The position numbers and the translations under genes were made by a program. A model generated the notes under the pieces. That model was given only the letters and a program-made list of their open reading frames with translations. It was not told the origin of the DNA and did not search any database. Below, piece by piece: positions 12,570-23,702 of a DNA stretch of 64,000 nt; positions within the stretch are counted from its first letter, which is position 1, and the number at the start of each line of letters is the position of its first letter. The stretch is from Branchiostoma floridae (lineage: Eukaryota; Chordata; Leptocardii; Amphioxiformes; Branchiostomatidae). Location of the stretch: the NCBI RefSeq assembly GCF_000003815.2, contig NC_049981.1:12634211-12698210 (forward strand), in the 5' to 3' direction.

Positions 12570-12781
12570 TACTGTAAATGCAGAAATGTTCGCGGTGGAT
12601 TAATGTTCGCGGTTTTCGCGTCGACCACTTTACCGCGAAATTAAATCCACCGCGAACATTTTTCTATTAAGGTATTAGATTGCAGTAGATGGTGTTACTG
12701 CGAAATTAAATCCACCGCGAAAAGTCATTTTTCCCGCTACCGCGAAATTAAATCCCCGCGAACTTAAATGCATTTACAGTA
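12570..12781. mobile_element. MITE with TACTGTAAATGCA termini, copy 1
   Basis: The element begins TACTGTAAATGCAGAAATG and ends with the inverse, ATGCATTTACAGTA. Its body has repeated TTCGCGG/CCGCGAA blocks alternating with AAATTAAATCC. TA at both ends fits a TA target. A second copy lies at 45329-45486. It has no coding capacity. Confidence 0.8.
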
Positions 12782-15700
12782 TTTTGGACAAGCGAATTTT
12801 ATCTCATATTGGACCAGTTCTAGTGCCTTTTATAAATACTTAGAAGAACTTCTTGCTATTTAAGATCTTCGTTAGTTGACATGTTGTTTTTATAACGACC
12901 ATAATCTACGCGGACTGAAAGTCAATCAACGGACTGAAAGTATGTCAAAATGTTACGTAAACTCTTATACCTTTATACCTTTCTTATGAACGTTTATGAA
13001 TATGATGGTTGGCACAGAACAGACAACACCTCCCTAGCGTACTTCATCAAGTATTGAATATGTCAAATTTCTGAAAATGGTAAGCCTCCTTGACCTATAC
13101 TATATAGAGCGAAACTGGTCATAAACTGTCAATTACGTCAATACCTTACATCACCAACCCCCCACCCCTCCTTCATTCCAAAACAGGATCATAAGTTTTT
13201 CTTACCATCCTCAAGTTCTAAATTGGACTTTAAGACTTACCTAGTATGTCTTGGGTCTTCCTTGTCTTACTTGAACATGGAAAATGTGCGGAAATGTTTG
13301 CAGACAACTAGAAAGTGGACAATGTTTGTGTCTGCTCCCGTTTCCTGGTGCAGCCTGGTACTGCGTGAGAAAGATGATCGCCCAGGGTAGGGTTTCCATT
13401 CAGTGACGTCACGCTTGGTATCTTCCCCCGGGGTTTAGCAGGGACCGTACATTATACATGTCAGCTCAGTTCTTGTCTTAGGATGGAATATGCATAAAGT
13501 ATTTACCCAGGCAGTTTTCCGATTATGATTTGCTGATTAAGTACATATAAGATTTATTTTAAAAAAAACTGGAGGTTTTTAATTTGTAATGGTTCACGTC
13601 TTGTTGGTGTGCACCACCCCGTTCGTACATTGGACTGTCCCCCAGGTGTTGTCCTGGCAGGGGTGGTCACGTGACAGTGACGTTGCACAGGTAGTCGAGC
13701 AAGCAGCTGGATGACAAAAGACGTGTTTGTATTGCACTTTGTAGGGTGGAACTGTAGTTTTCCACAAGTCACTGGAAAATCATTGGAAGAAAAATATAAT
13801 GACATCGGATGATTGGTCGATGAAATTCGATTATTTAGTCTTGCGTTCAAGATATCTCTAATCAAAAACTTATAGCAGCTACTGTATTATGGAAGGTGAA
13901 GAAAATATACCATCCGCATACTTGAATCATGTAATACTGGGGAATAGTTGGTGAGGGAAGAGTATGCATGGGAGCTCCGACAAACCAAGGAGGTTTTAAA
14001 AAATGATTGATTTTTAACCTCCTTGGATAAACTTAAACTAGGATAATACTCAGGGTAGTACATGTATACGTATTCCTGGTAAATTTAATAAACTATGTAT
14101 TCCAAACTATTTATTCCAAATAAATAGTATATGTATTCCTGGTAAAATAAATAAACTGAAACTGAAACATGTATACGTAAGGCGCATATGAAAGGGTATG
14201 TCACCCCGTAAGTGGCGGTCTAACCCCGTCATGTGTAAACATGTGCGAACATGTGCGATCACGTCGACCGATGATGTATGTTCGTCTGTATCTCTGTGGA
14301 TCTGCCGCTACCAGCCCAAAGCTGCCTAGGCAGATCCGTGTAATGAGTTGTATCATTGTCAATAAATAAATAAATAAATAAAAATAAATAAATACGTAAG
14401 GTATTTGCGTGGGTTTTGAAAAAAAACTTTGTAACAAAATGCACAAAGATCACTTTTTGTGCAAAACCAAATTTTGACAGAAACGGACATTGCTGTTCCG
14501 TTGCGTTTTGCTTCAGTTCGTAGATTTGAGATAAGATCGTGTAGCTAGAAAGTACTCAATTATTGCCACCAATCCAACCGACGTTCAAAACCAACCGTAC
14601 CCTTAGTCACGACTTGTCAAAGTCAGAGCTATTTATACTGATGACATTAGATTACAGTGACCCAGACAGATAAGAAGTTGAACAGTACTGCGGTAAAAGA
14701 GCACAGCGCTCTCTATTAACGTTATAACGTTACATGTATAAACTGGCAATGGGCCAAAAAAAGAAAGAGGGAATGAACTGGAAACAACGTACATAAAACG
14801 CAGATATTGAAACGGTCGTTGGTAATCGATCGACCGAAAGGGATGTGGTATTACGGAAGTAAAACGAGGTGAAAATTAGCACAAGCAAATTTGGCGACAA
14901 AATAACGAAATCTCAACTAGAAGGGATGGCAAGAAAGTTCCCAGGGGGAAAGATGTCACAAAAAGTACATTGTGAAGCAACCCTACTATCAGTCGTTATG
15001 GAAATTTCAGACTGATCGCTAGAAAGTTCGTCAATAATTCATGACTTCACTGTAATGTAAACATAGCTTTGTCAAAGTCATGAGTTGAACGACCGGTGAA
15101 TGATATCAATGACACTTTTTTTCCTGGAATGAAAACAAAGGACCATTGGTGGGTACGGTTTCCTGTTAGTACAGGTGGGTGTGTAAAGGTCCTACCGGAC
15201 GTAAATGTTTGACATTGAGTACTGCGTACGTTGAAGTCTCTGTTAGCTATAGGGAGCGGTCACACGAGTGTGTATACATTGTATATTCAAATGCGCATGA
15301 GTTCCTTATTGACATTTTTTTAGTAAAGTTTTTGGGCAAAAGTTGTATTTTATTTGTACTTTTCACTGTGCAGTCTGGTTATGGGTCCAAATCGCAGCGT
15401 GGATATAGAGGTCCAATCATGGTATAGGGCCGGCCCCTGGCTTGGCTCAGACTATGCTGGGGAGAACACTGCATGGACTGCATAATGAAAGGTGGAGAGT
15501 CGTGAAACGTTTTGATCTTCGAACAAAACTATTTCACACACCAAACAATCAACAATTTAACCTAGAATACTTATTACTACGACATTTCCATGTATGGCTA
15601 TGATCTTCGAGAAGATGTAGGGTTTAGCTCAATGTGTCGGTATTTTACGCGTATTATGTAAGATTTTATGTAATGTTTAGTTTTTTTATAACGTTCTTTC

Positions 15701-16361
15701 CGTGGTTCGTTTTTTTTATCCCTTTGCCTTTCTGTTAGATATTAAAAGACGCTAAAGGGTCTAGAAAAAAGGGCAAAACACTGAGCTGAACACCACATCT
15801 GGTTGCATGGAGATGATATATTTACGACTTTACGCACATTTACGCGTCACACAAAACAGATACCCATGCGTAAAGACCCGGTCCAACAGGTTGCTGACGC
15901 CACAAGGGTCAGAGAGAAACTGGCAAATTACTTGGCGCCTGAGATTCGTAGCAGGTGGTACAATAGTATACTCGAGACGTGATATCTAATCATTGAATGA
16001 CTGGTATGTTGTTATTTCTTTGAGCAACATTTTCAGTATTTGCAAGGTAGATAGCTTGTTATTTTTAAGAACGCCGTATGCCTTGGTGCAACGACGTTAT
16101 ATGACGTTCTTGCTTGGTGTAAATCATTGGGTGAACACACTTTATCAACTGGCCAAGCCGCTTAAAAGGCTGGCCGGGTTTACGATTTCATTGACTATAA
16201 AGATATGTGCCTGTTTCAAAATCAAACATAGGGGAAATGTTTAAATTCATGTTTGCACCTTAAATTTGTGATCTTGCACTACGTGCTTGTTAATAACTCT
16301 ATCGATTCATAGTCTTTTGTATTTCACGAAGTTGTGTGCTGCAATTACAATACTGGACGGT
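12782..16361. other. Mostly non-coding interval between the EMI/EGF gene and sialyltransferase 1
   Basis: No conserved coding exon was recognised. On the minus strand there is a strong donor, TACTAG followed by GTAAGTCT, near 13240-13250. It could end an untranslated first exon of the EMI/EGF gene, but this is untested. Between about 14090 and 14400 there are two probable retrotransposon 3' tails (AAATAAACTGAAACTGAAAC and repeated AATA). Confidence 0.45.
14355..14396 (+). repeat. AAAT-type microsatellite, probable LINE/SINE tail
   Basis: AATAAATAAATAAATAAATA follows a unique segment ending GTATCATTGTC. This is typical of a retroelement 3' end, although the body was not identified. Confidence 0.5.
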
Positions 16362-18139
16362 ATGGGGCGCTGCCGACTATGCACTTTGAGACGACTGCTT
16401 GGCATGCTGGTACTTTTCTGTGCCGCCAACATGGCTTGGATGTTCTTCTACTTAAAAGACATGTAAGGTCATTTACATCATCTTGCATTATCTTAAATAC
16501 GAATAAAATGGAATTATCCTCAACATATTAAATGTCATCCTTGTGGTATTCTATATCTCTCGGGATACAGCTTGTTCATTCATTCGTCAAGTCATTCATT
16601 CATTCGTTCCTTGTTCTTATTGAAGGGTTCCTATCAATCGAGATGAAGTGAACGTCTCAGGGCATCTGCTGAGTAACGCCACTGTAGCTGCCCACCTCAG
16701 CCCCACTCCCGATATCCAGTATCTGAACATGCTGAACAGACTGCCGATCGAACCAAGGGGACTCAGAATAACAGGGGAATACAACTCAATTGCAAAAATG
16801 ATAAGGTCAGAACCATTCTTTAAAACTAACTCATAAACGGTGGGGAAATGTATTGGCAGGGACTATATCATATTCCACAAGTAAGATCTAAAATTCAGAA
16901 ACAAATACATGGAGATACCAGGACGTTGTTGTTTCTAAAGCGTTTTTTAATGGTTTTGGTCCTAATTTCATGTCCTCTTCCCAAGACGTTTTTTCTCATG
17001 TTTGGTGTCTCGACAGCCTCTATTCCTTCTTATTCTTCGTCTTTTGTGATTGAGGTTAGCATGAGAAAGGTTGGACGTCAGCGTTACGTTAATGTGATAT
17101 TCATATTATGTGGATGAATGAGAAAAGGCTTTGAAACAGGCGGAGGAATTTTGTCATCTCTGACCTAATATTTCATGTCTTCACACAGAGAAAAGATACG
17201 ACATCTGCTAAGTCCACGTCAGAACATGGTGCTATTTTCCGAATTCGATGCTAATTTTGAACGTTGCAACCTGTCACGATTAGACGGTAAAAACTGCTTT
17301 GGTACAACACCCATGAAGCACCACAGCACATGCGCAGTTGTCGGCAGCAGCGGCATTCTTCTCAACAGCTCCTGTGGGAACGAGATCGACTCTCACGACT
17401 ACGTCATACGCTTCAATCTCGTTCCCCTCATCAAGCACGCAAGGGATGCCGGGATGAAGTCGAACCTGACCGTCATGAACGTGTATCGGATGAGAGTCAT
17501 GGTCAAGAGAATGGAAGGGGGAAGCAGGAGAGCATGGGAACGATTCGAGAGGATCAACAATTCTATGATCATATACCCGAAAAGGTTGAGTCGGACCGCG
17601 TACCAATACAGGAGGTATTCGGAACTACTGCAGCTTTTTAGGAACAGATCAAGAACTGCAACGAAGAAAAAAAAGAAGGTTTACCTGCCCCTACTCTACT
17701 CTATAACAGGTGTCAGGAACATAACAACAGAGTAAGTCTTCCGTTCTTACAAAAATGATTCCAACAAAAAAACTGATAAAGGGAAATCATAGTGGCAAAA
17801 TGAATTGAAAATAATTAATTACGGTTGGAAACAAGTACTTTTCTTTTATATTTCAGTTTCATCAACGAGATCTACGATTACCCAGGATTCCATTCACCGA
17901 CCATCGGCCTTATGACGTCATTCATCGCTTTGTCGTTCTGTGATCACGTGTCACTCTACGGCTTCTATCCCCTAGCAACGGACGTCAACAACCGAACTGT
18001 CAAATTCCATTACCATGACGACCCGTTACCAGGGGAGGGTAAAATTCTCAAACCGCACATGTTTAATGTAGAGTATGACTTCATGAGGAACCTACATAGA
18101 ATAGGCATATGGAATCATAGAATCACAAACTGTAATTAA
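16362..18139 (+). CDS. Sialyltransferase-like protein 1 (GT29, ST8Sia-like), complete, 4 exons
   Basis: Exons 16362-16462, 16626-16805, 17189-17731 and 17857-18139 join in frame (phases 2, 2, 2) to 368 aa plus stop, a usual length for ST8Sia enzymes. Exon 1 encodes a short basic head and a signal anchor (about residues 11-32, LLGMLVLFCAANMAWMFFYL), so it should be a type II Golgi membrane protein. Exon 2 gives a stem with NVS and NAT glycosylation sites. Exon 3 has sialylmotif L, starting CAVVGSSG and continuing through CGNEIDSHDYVIRFNL. Exon 4 has motif S (SPTIGLMTSFIALSFCDHVS), a motif III-like FHYHDD and motif VS as HMFNVE (H-x4-E). The family transfers sialic acid from CMP-sialic acid to glycans; the acceptor cannot be told from sequence. 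The L and S cysteines that form the core disulphide are present. All key motifs are intact, so activity is plausible. Confidence 0.88.
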
Positions 18140-18331
18140 GCAAAAATGTTTCTTAATTTGTTTAGCATCTATTTTTAAAGCTGTTTCTCTGTCTTAGAGA
18201 GAAGTTATAAAAAGTTCCCGTAGTTTGGCAAACGGTATAGTAACAAAAGTTAAGGTTGAATAGAAACGTAGATACATTTCATTTCATGTATTGTTTTTCT
18301 TCTCCTTGGAATAATGAAAAAATAGTAATTA

Positions 18332-18395
18332 GAAGTGTGTGTGTGTGCGTGCGTGCGTGTGAGCGTGCGTGTGTGTGAGCGTGTGTGTGTGTGTG
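18332..18395 (+). repeat. GT/GC microsatellite
   Basis: GTGTGTGTGTGCGTGCGTGC and similar runs lie about 200 bp after the stop of sialyltransferase 1, probably in its 3' untranslated region. Confidence 0.8.
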
Positions 18396-18643
18396 TAATT
18401 AGAAACAGACAACAACAGGTGGTATACAGCGTCCCCTAGAGGTTACGACAAGAATAGCACCTTGATGAACAAGTTACGCTCTTTTTGCTCAATTACACAC
18501 AGGTCGATTTTTCATGCGCGACAGAAACGATGGATGAGAAGAAAAACCAGTCATGTTGGTATTGCCGTGGTGAACTTTAACCTTTGACATGATGTTACAT
18601 AACAAACATGGCTGACAGGGTTATGACTAAACAACAACAAATT

Positions 18644-18649
18644 AATAAA
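18644..18649 (+). terminator. Candidate poly(A) signal AATAAA for sialyltransferase 1
   Basis: This AATAAA lies about 500 bp after the stop and before the next gene. It is only a candidate. Confidence 0.35.
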
Positions 18650-19268
18650 TGAGTTCTCAAGGAACTGCACAGCAACTGCCATTCTGGGAGCATCAAAAAT
18701 AAGGTTTGTTCACATTTACTTCGACAAGAAATTTAGATCTTATTGACTTGAACAATCGTATGGAAACTTAATAGTTTTAGAACTGAAGTCGGAAAAAGTA
18801 CATGAAACAAGTCAGTGCATATGAAAGTGCACACTTTTCAATGTCGCTAAGCCTGGAAGGGACCCACGAATGATGATGCCAATAATGATCATGAAACTGA
18901 ATGCAAAGCAGGTGGAGAGACGTAGCTAATTGGGGTTTTGAAGGAATGGGCGTTATTATTTTAAAATGTTTACTGACAAGTAGCATACTGTGACCCTAAA
19001 AGTAGTTGATGTCTCGTGATATGGGCATGATATGATCGTAAGTTTTGGGTGGTATGTAGCTCTTGAGGCAGAAAGCACGTGGTGTAGATTTGAGCCCCCT
19101 AGCTGCTTTGTTGGTAACTTCAGTGACCGATTTCAGATTTTGGATGAAAATAACCCAAGAAGGGGTTGACGGGTCGATTTGTTGATATGTAGATAAGCTT
19201 CAATGATATTGCATGACTGTTAATCATTGAAATCGGAATCTTCTTCATTTTGCTACAGGTGAAAAAAC

Positions 19269-22200
19269 ATGGGTTTGGACCGACAAAGCACGTTTGTTGT
19301 CTTATTGGGCGGGGTTGTGGGTATGGTCGTCAGACAAACGTGGTGCTTATGCGGTAGGCTAAATAGACCGATGGGGATGTTCAATGCAGTCGTCCCATTT
19401 TCTGACTTCAGGTACATTGTCGTTTCTTTTTACAAACATGCGCTCTTTTTATTTTATACAGTCACGTTATGTATATGTAAAATATGTGATGCGGAGCTAT
19501 GACGTAGTTATACAAAGTTCGAGTATAGTTTGCCATCATGTTGCGCATGACGATTTGATGTATATACTGTGGGAATCATACGTAACAAAGACACTATGGT
19601 TAAAAGTTATTCTTACTTCAAGTTATATGTCTGCATGAAAGCTCATCTGTGTTGGTACATGCTGGCCCGGGCCTCCGTCTCGGTTGCGTACCGGCTGGTG
19701 GGCTCTAAAAATGTAGATGGCCTACTTTTAAATCCCCTCACGAAGAGGAAGGTCGACGTACGAGCGACTGAAAATTCGAGGTGAGGTACATTTGCTTTCG
19801 TGTTCGAAAGTGAATAATAAGTGAATAATAAGTATCAACATTCATCAATGTCATATATCTTTTTAGGTCCGTTATATCCAAACACCTTGGTCCTTCTCGA
19901 AACTTTATTGACTTCTCTTACTACGACGATACTCTCGCGAGATGTGAGGAGGAATCAACGCTGCTCTCCCTCTGTGAAGGACCGACTCCCATTGGTCGAT
20001 ACCGATCATGCGCAGTAGTTGGACATGGCGCAACATTTTCGAAAGGCAGATGTGAAGGGGCCATTAGTAAACACGACTTCGTCATCAGATGTAACCTTCC
20101 TCTAAACGACGAACATTACACCAATTACCGACAACAAACAAATCTTACAATCGTAGACTTTGAAACATTGAGAAAGTTGGACGAGAGTATCTTACTAAGA
20201 AATAAACGTACAAAGAGAAACCCGCTTGCAGATCTGAATTCTCCGTCACTATTAAGCAAGCTACAAAAGTTACAGACACTTGTGATCGCATACATGGGAG
20301 ATTTCGAACCATATGCGTTTGGCGCTGGGAAGGCGAAAGATGAAATGTGCTCCAACATCAATGACGACATGAAAGCACAGAACATACGAGCAACGCTGAC
20401 ATTCTCCGTGGAACCATTAAGGGACATCAGCAGAAGGTGAGGATACCTCCAGATCTCTTCTACTTCACACCTTGTTGCAAAGAAACGCAGATAACTCTGT
20501 AAAATATGTATGCCTTTGGTATAGTATTATGGTTACTCGTTCCGTCATAAGTATAGGGACAATGGTTTATTGCGTTCTGTGTATGGATATATCTAAGTGT
20601 AAATCAGTTATGTCCCAGGTATTACTAAAAATATATGTAATGCCAACAACAGTGATGAGTACTAATGTACTATTTATGGAATGTGAAATTTACAGACAGA
20701 AAAAAATGCACCGCACATTATACTTGTATGTTATTGTAAGACTAGAATTGCTCCGCCCTGTCCCTCACCCCAAGGTTAATACAAGGAAGGACTCACACGG
20801 ACACGGACTGTTCAACAGCGCAGTCTATATTCAACATGTCCAGAACTGAACTGGGTGGAACTGGTCGGAACCGGATATCGTGACCTCGGGGGTCACTGGG
20901 CTATACTACTGCCGTGGGGGTGGGGGGGTATGCCATTTTGGCCTCTTACATTCTTCCCCCTACGGCAAACTAAACTTCTCCTGAAGTTTACAAACTAAAT
21001 AGAAATTGGTGGTTAAACAACTTTGTAAGGTAACAAATGTGCAACTGTATAACAAATTGTGAAACATTATAATAATTTACCTCTAACATTTTTGCAGACT
21101 AAATTCTAAGTATACAACAGTTTTAACAAGTTATATCAAACATAGGTATAATATAGTGTTTCCTCCAACCACAGGTATAATATAGTGTTTCCTCCAACCA
21201 CAGGTATAATATAGTGTTTCCTCCAAACACAGGTGTAATTCAGTATCACATATCAATACGATATCAAACTTACTCTAACATCACATATCAATACAATATC
21301 AAACTTACTCTATCACATATCAATACAATATCAAACTTACTCTATCACATATCAGTACAATATCAAACTTACTCTATCACATATCAATACAATATCAATC
21401 TTACTCTATCACATATCAATACAATATCAAACTTACTCTATCACATATCAATACAATATCAAAACATATCTCCCATCATCATCTTCTCTTTCCCTCTATC
21501 ACAACAAGTAAAATTCTCCTGAATTTCAGTACTGACAGAATGCTACACGATAAGGCAAAACTCCCTGTTGGTCCGGGTTGCCTAGCAACAGACTCTTTGA
21601 TGATTTAGAAGCCGCTCTTGCCCATGGTGTCGGGTGTCATCGACGACCATGTGTACAAGTGAGAATAAGTCAATACAGTCTTATCTCACATGGCATATCA
21701 ATACAATCTTAACTAACATGGCATATCAATACAAATTGTACACAATACATGGCATATCATATCAAACAAAACATATCCGTCTCCTATAAAGTATAGTCAC
21801 GTTCTTTTCCCCATAAAAAAAAAAATTCTCCCGAATTTTGAAATGGAATGTAGTGTGACAGTCAGTGTTCTAGCGGTCTGACGGCCCACCTCACTGTCTG
21901 GCTGACGGGGTGTCAGGTATCTGACTCGGCGGTAGCACGCCGCCGATGGCACCGCATGGGTACCGGGGAGACTAGGGGGATTCGCAGAACCTGCTCCAGT
22001 ACTGATGCTGGGGACCCGTGGGCCGGGTACTACGAAATTTGCGGACAACGCAAAAGGAGTGTCCTCCATGCTCCGGTCGTCTGCCAGTCAGGTCGGCGGC
22101 ATGCGGAAGTCCGTTAGAGTGATTCGGCTGGCTGCTTCCCACTGACTGAGACTTCTGCAGAATGGCGTTGTTTGGCCGGGGCGCACCTTCTTCCTGACAC

Positions 22201-23159
22201 ATGTTGTGTTTAGTGGCACCGAAGAGTCCGACTGCCTGGCTGGTTGAGATGACGGGGCCCGGGTGTCGGGAAGTCCGACTTCGGCTTGAGATGCCGATGG
22301 TACCGCATGGGTACAAAGGGGCCGCCGTGAATCCTCCAGCTAGCCAAGCCTGGCCGTAGTCCTTCGGTCCTAAAATGTGCGTCCCCTGTTGTTGGATGGA
22401 TTTTTGCAGTGTCTCACGATCAAACTAAAAGGTCTTTCTGTCACCACATTTCCATTGGGAGTCCCGGCGCGGCGCAAAAATGAAAAGTCAGTCCGTCATC
22501 CCCATCACGTGGAAGATTCATCATGGCGGCACGCGGCACGGCGTGGTCTGGGAGACTGTCTTCCTCCATTCTCTGCGACGGGGCCGGGGTGAGGGACAGG
22601 CTAACAGGAGCGTAGGTCGGACCCCACCGCTGCACACCAGTGTAAGACTAGAATTGCTCCGCCCTGTCCCTCACCCCAAGGTTAATACAAGGAAGGACTC
22701 ACACGGACACGGACTGTTCAACAGCGCAGTCTATATTCAACATGTCCAGAACTGAACTGGGTGGAACTGGTCGGAACCGGATATCGTGACCTCGGGGGTC
22801 ACTGGGCTATACTACTGCCGTGGGGGTGGGGGGGTATGCCATTTTGGCCTCTTACATTATGCTAACTGTTTTTAATGCGAGATCATTATTTGTTTGCCCT
22901 TAGGATATTGCGAAGGTTCAACATCAGACTACAAGAGCCTCCGTCCGCTGCTCTGATGTCGGTCCTACTCGCTCTGTCCTTCTGTGATTCCGTCTCTCTC
23001 TATGGGAACACCACGTCTGGCAAAGACTTCCATTACAACCAAGTCAAACCCTTACATTTCCGAAATAGACAGTATACGGTGGAAGACGAATCTCACTTGC
23101 TGCAAAGGCTACATAATCAAGGAGACATCAAATTACTTGGATTCTGCAAGGATTCTTAA
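19269..23159 (+). CDS. Sialyltransferase-like protein 2, divergent tandem paralogue with incomplete catalytic motifs
   Basis: The secure exons are 19867-20436 and 22904-23159. An exon ending at 19782 (donor AG/GTGAGG) precedes them, all in phase 2. The 5' end is uncertain: one model starts at ATG 19269 (to 19411, then 19607-19782), another at ATG 19635. The protein has sialylmotif L (CAVVGHGATFSKGRC, then HDFVIRCNLPL) and motif S (EPPSAALMSVLLALSFCDSV). The motif S-to-VS region is shortened: motif III reads FHYNQV instead of FHYHDD. When aligned on the downstream LH, the motif VS histidine of gene 1 (HMFNVE) is a tyrosine (YTVEDE). Loss of the VS His, which the family uses in catalysis, suggests altered or absent activity, but the alignment is by eye. 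Exon structure matches gene 1, 1.1 kb upstream, so a tandem duplication is likely. The last intron holds an LTR element. Confidence 0.75.
20735..20950 (-). repeat. 3' LTR of the non-autonomous element
   Basis: This 216 bp copy is identical by eye to 22641-22856 and is preceded on the minus strand by the purine tract. It includes a G-run (GTGGGGGTGGGGGGG on plus). Confidence 0.88.
21144..21230. repeat. 29 bp tandem repeat, three units
   Basis: Three nearly identical units beginning AGGTATAATATAGTGTTTCC lie inside the LTR element. Confidence 0.85.
21247..21470. repeat. 32 bp tandem repeat, seven units
   Basis: Units start TCACATATCAATACAATATC and end ACTTACTCTA, with only a few single-base differences. 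This is the interior array of the LTR element; the reading frame across it is simply the translated repeat. Confidence 0.88.
22641..22856 (-). repeat. 5' LTR of the non-autonomous element
   Basis: This 216 bp copy is followed on the minus strand by the primer-binding-like sequence at 22617-22639. The TTAT duplication adjoins it at 22857. Confidence 0.88.
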
Positions 23160-23274
23160 GATATAGTGCATAGAGCCAATTGATCGCAAAGTTCTTAGTA
23201 CACAACAAAGGTGCTCAATTCAATACAAATACTAGCTGACGGGTTCTATTATGCACTGCAGATAGGTGTTGCTG

Positions 23275-23416
23275 TTGAGAGATGCGGTCCCAAACGTAAT
23301 ATTTGCATATTTACACATATCATATCTATGCAGTTTATTTCTTGCCCTTGCTGACGTGTTTACAATGCAGTGTTTACAATTTTACATTTGGAACCGCATC
23401 TGCTAGCAGCGATACC
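23275..23416. mobile_element. Small MITE with about 35 bp imperfect TIRs
   Basis: GGTGTTGCTGTTGAGAGATG at the left is the imperfect inverse of the right end CATCTGCTAGCAGCGATACC, with TA on both sides. It lies just downstream of the sialyltransferase 2 stop codon. It contains TTTATT (23334-23339), which is an AATAAA on the minus strand and so a possible poly(A) signal for the facing GST gene. Confidence 0.65.
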
Positions 23417-23490
23417 TAGCTAGCTGCAGTACGTATTAGTATCAGTCGGTATTGCCAAGAGAAAGGTGACAGGCCGAAACGTCGATCTTA

Positions 23491-23496
23491 AATAAA
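23491..23496 (+). terminator. Candidate poly(A) signal AATAAA for sialyltransferase 2
   Basis: It lies about 330 bp after the stop at 23159, in the gap between two convergent genes. Confidence 0.4.
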
Positions 23497-23702
23497 ACAG
23501 TGGCTTACCATATTGATAAAGCCATCCATGGACCTTAAATCAATGAAAGATTTTCAAATATTTATCTGACATAAAGTGAAATTAAAAGATAATTTAAGCT
23601 ACACACAGTCAGGTTTGCTCCACAGTTTTGTTCTTATCGGTGGAATATTTGGGTACAGCTATTGCATACTTTGGCAACTATTAAAATAGCACAAAATAGA
23701 AA

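Larger units (their letters stand above)
20735..22856 (-). mobile_element. Non-autonomous LTR retrotransposon in the last intron of sialyltransferase 2
   Basis: Two 216 bp direct repeats (20735-20950 and 22641-22856) read identical by eye. Both have TGTAAGA...TCTTACA ends and are flanked by TTAT on each side (20731-20734, 22857-22860). On the minus strand, one base after the 5' LTR, TGGTGTGCAGCGGTGGG looks like a tRNA primer-binding site and resembles the 3' end of tRNA-Leu. Directly before the 3' LTR there is a purine run, AGGGGGAAGAA, as a polypurine tract. The element is therefore antisense to the host gene. Its 1690 bp interior has only short frames and tandem arrays and shows no gag, protease or polymerase motif, so it must depend on another element. 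Identical LTRs imply a recent insertion. Confidence 0.9.

Noticed and set aside
21797-22635. Minus-strand frames of 64-114 codons in the LTR element interior
   Set aside because: Considered as gag or protease remnants because of the orientation, but no zinc knuckle or DTG/DSG protease motif is present and the frames do not connect.
23456-23500. Possible Penelope-type retroelement end (GGCCGAAACGTCGATCTTAA)
   Set aside because: Suggestive of a retroelement 3' end but too short and without neighbouring coding sequence to call.
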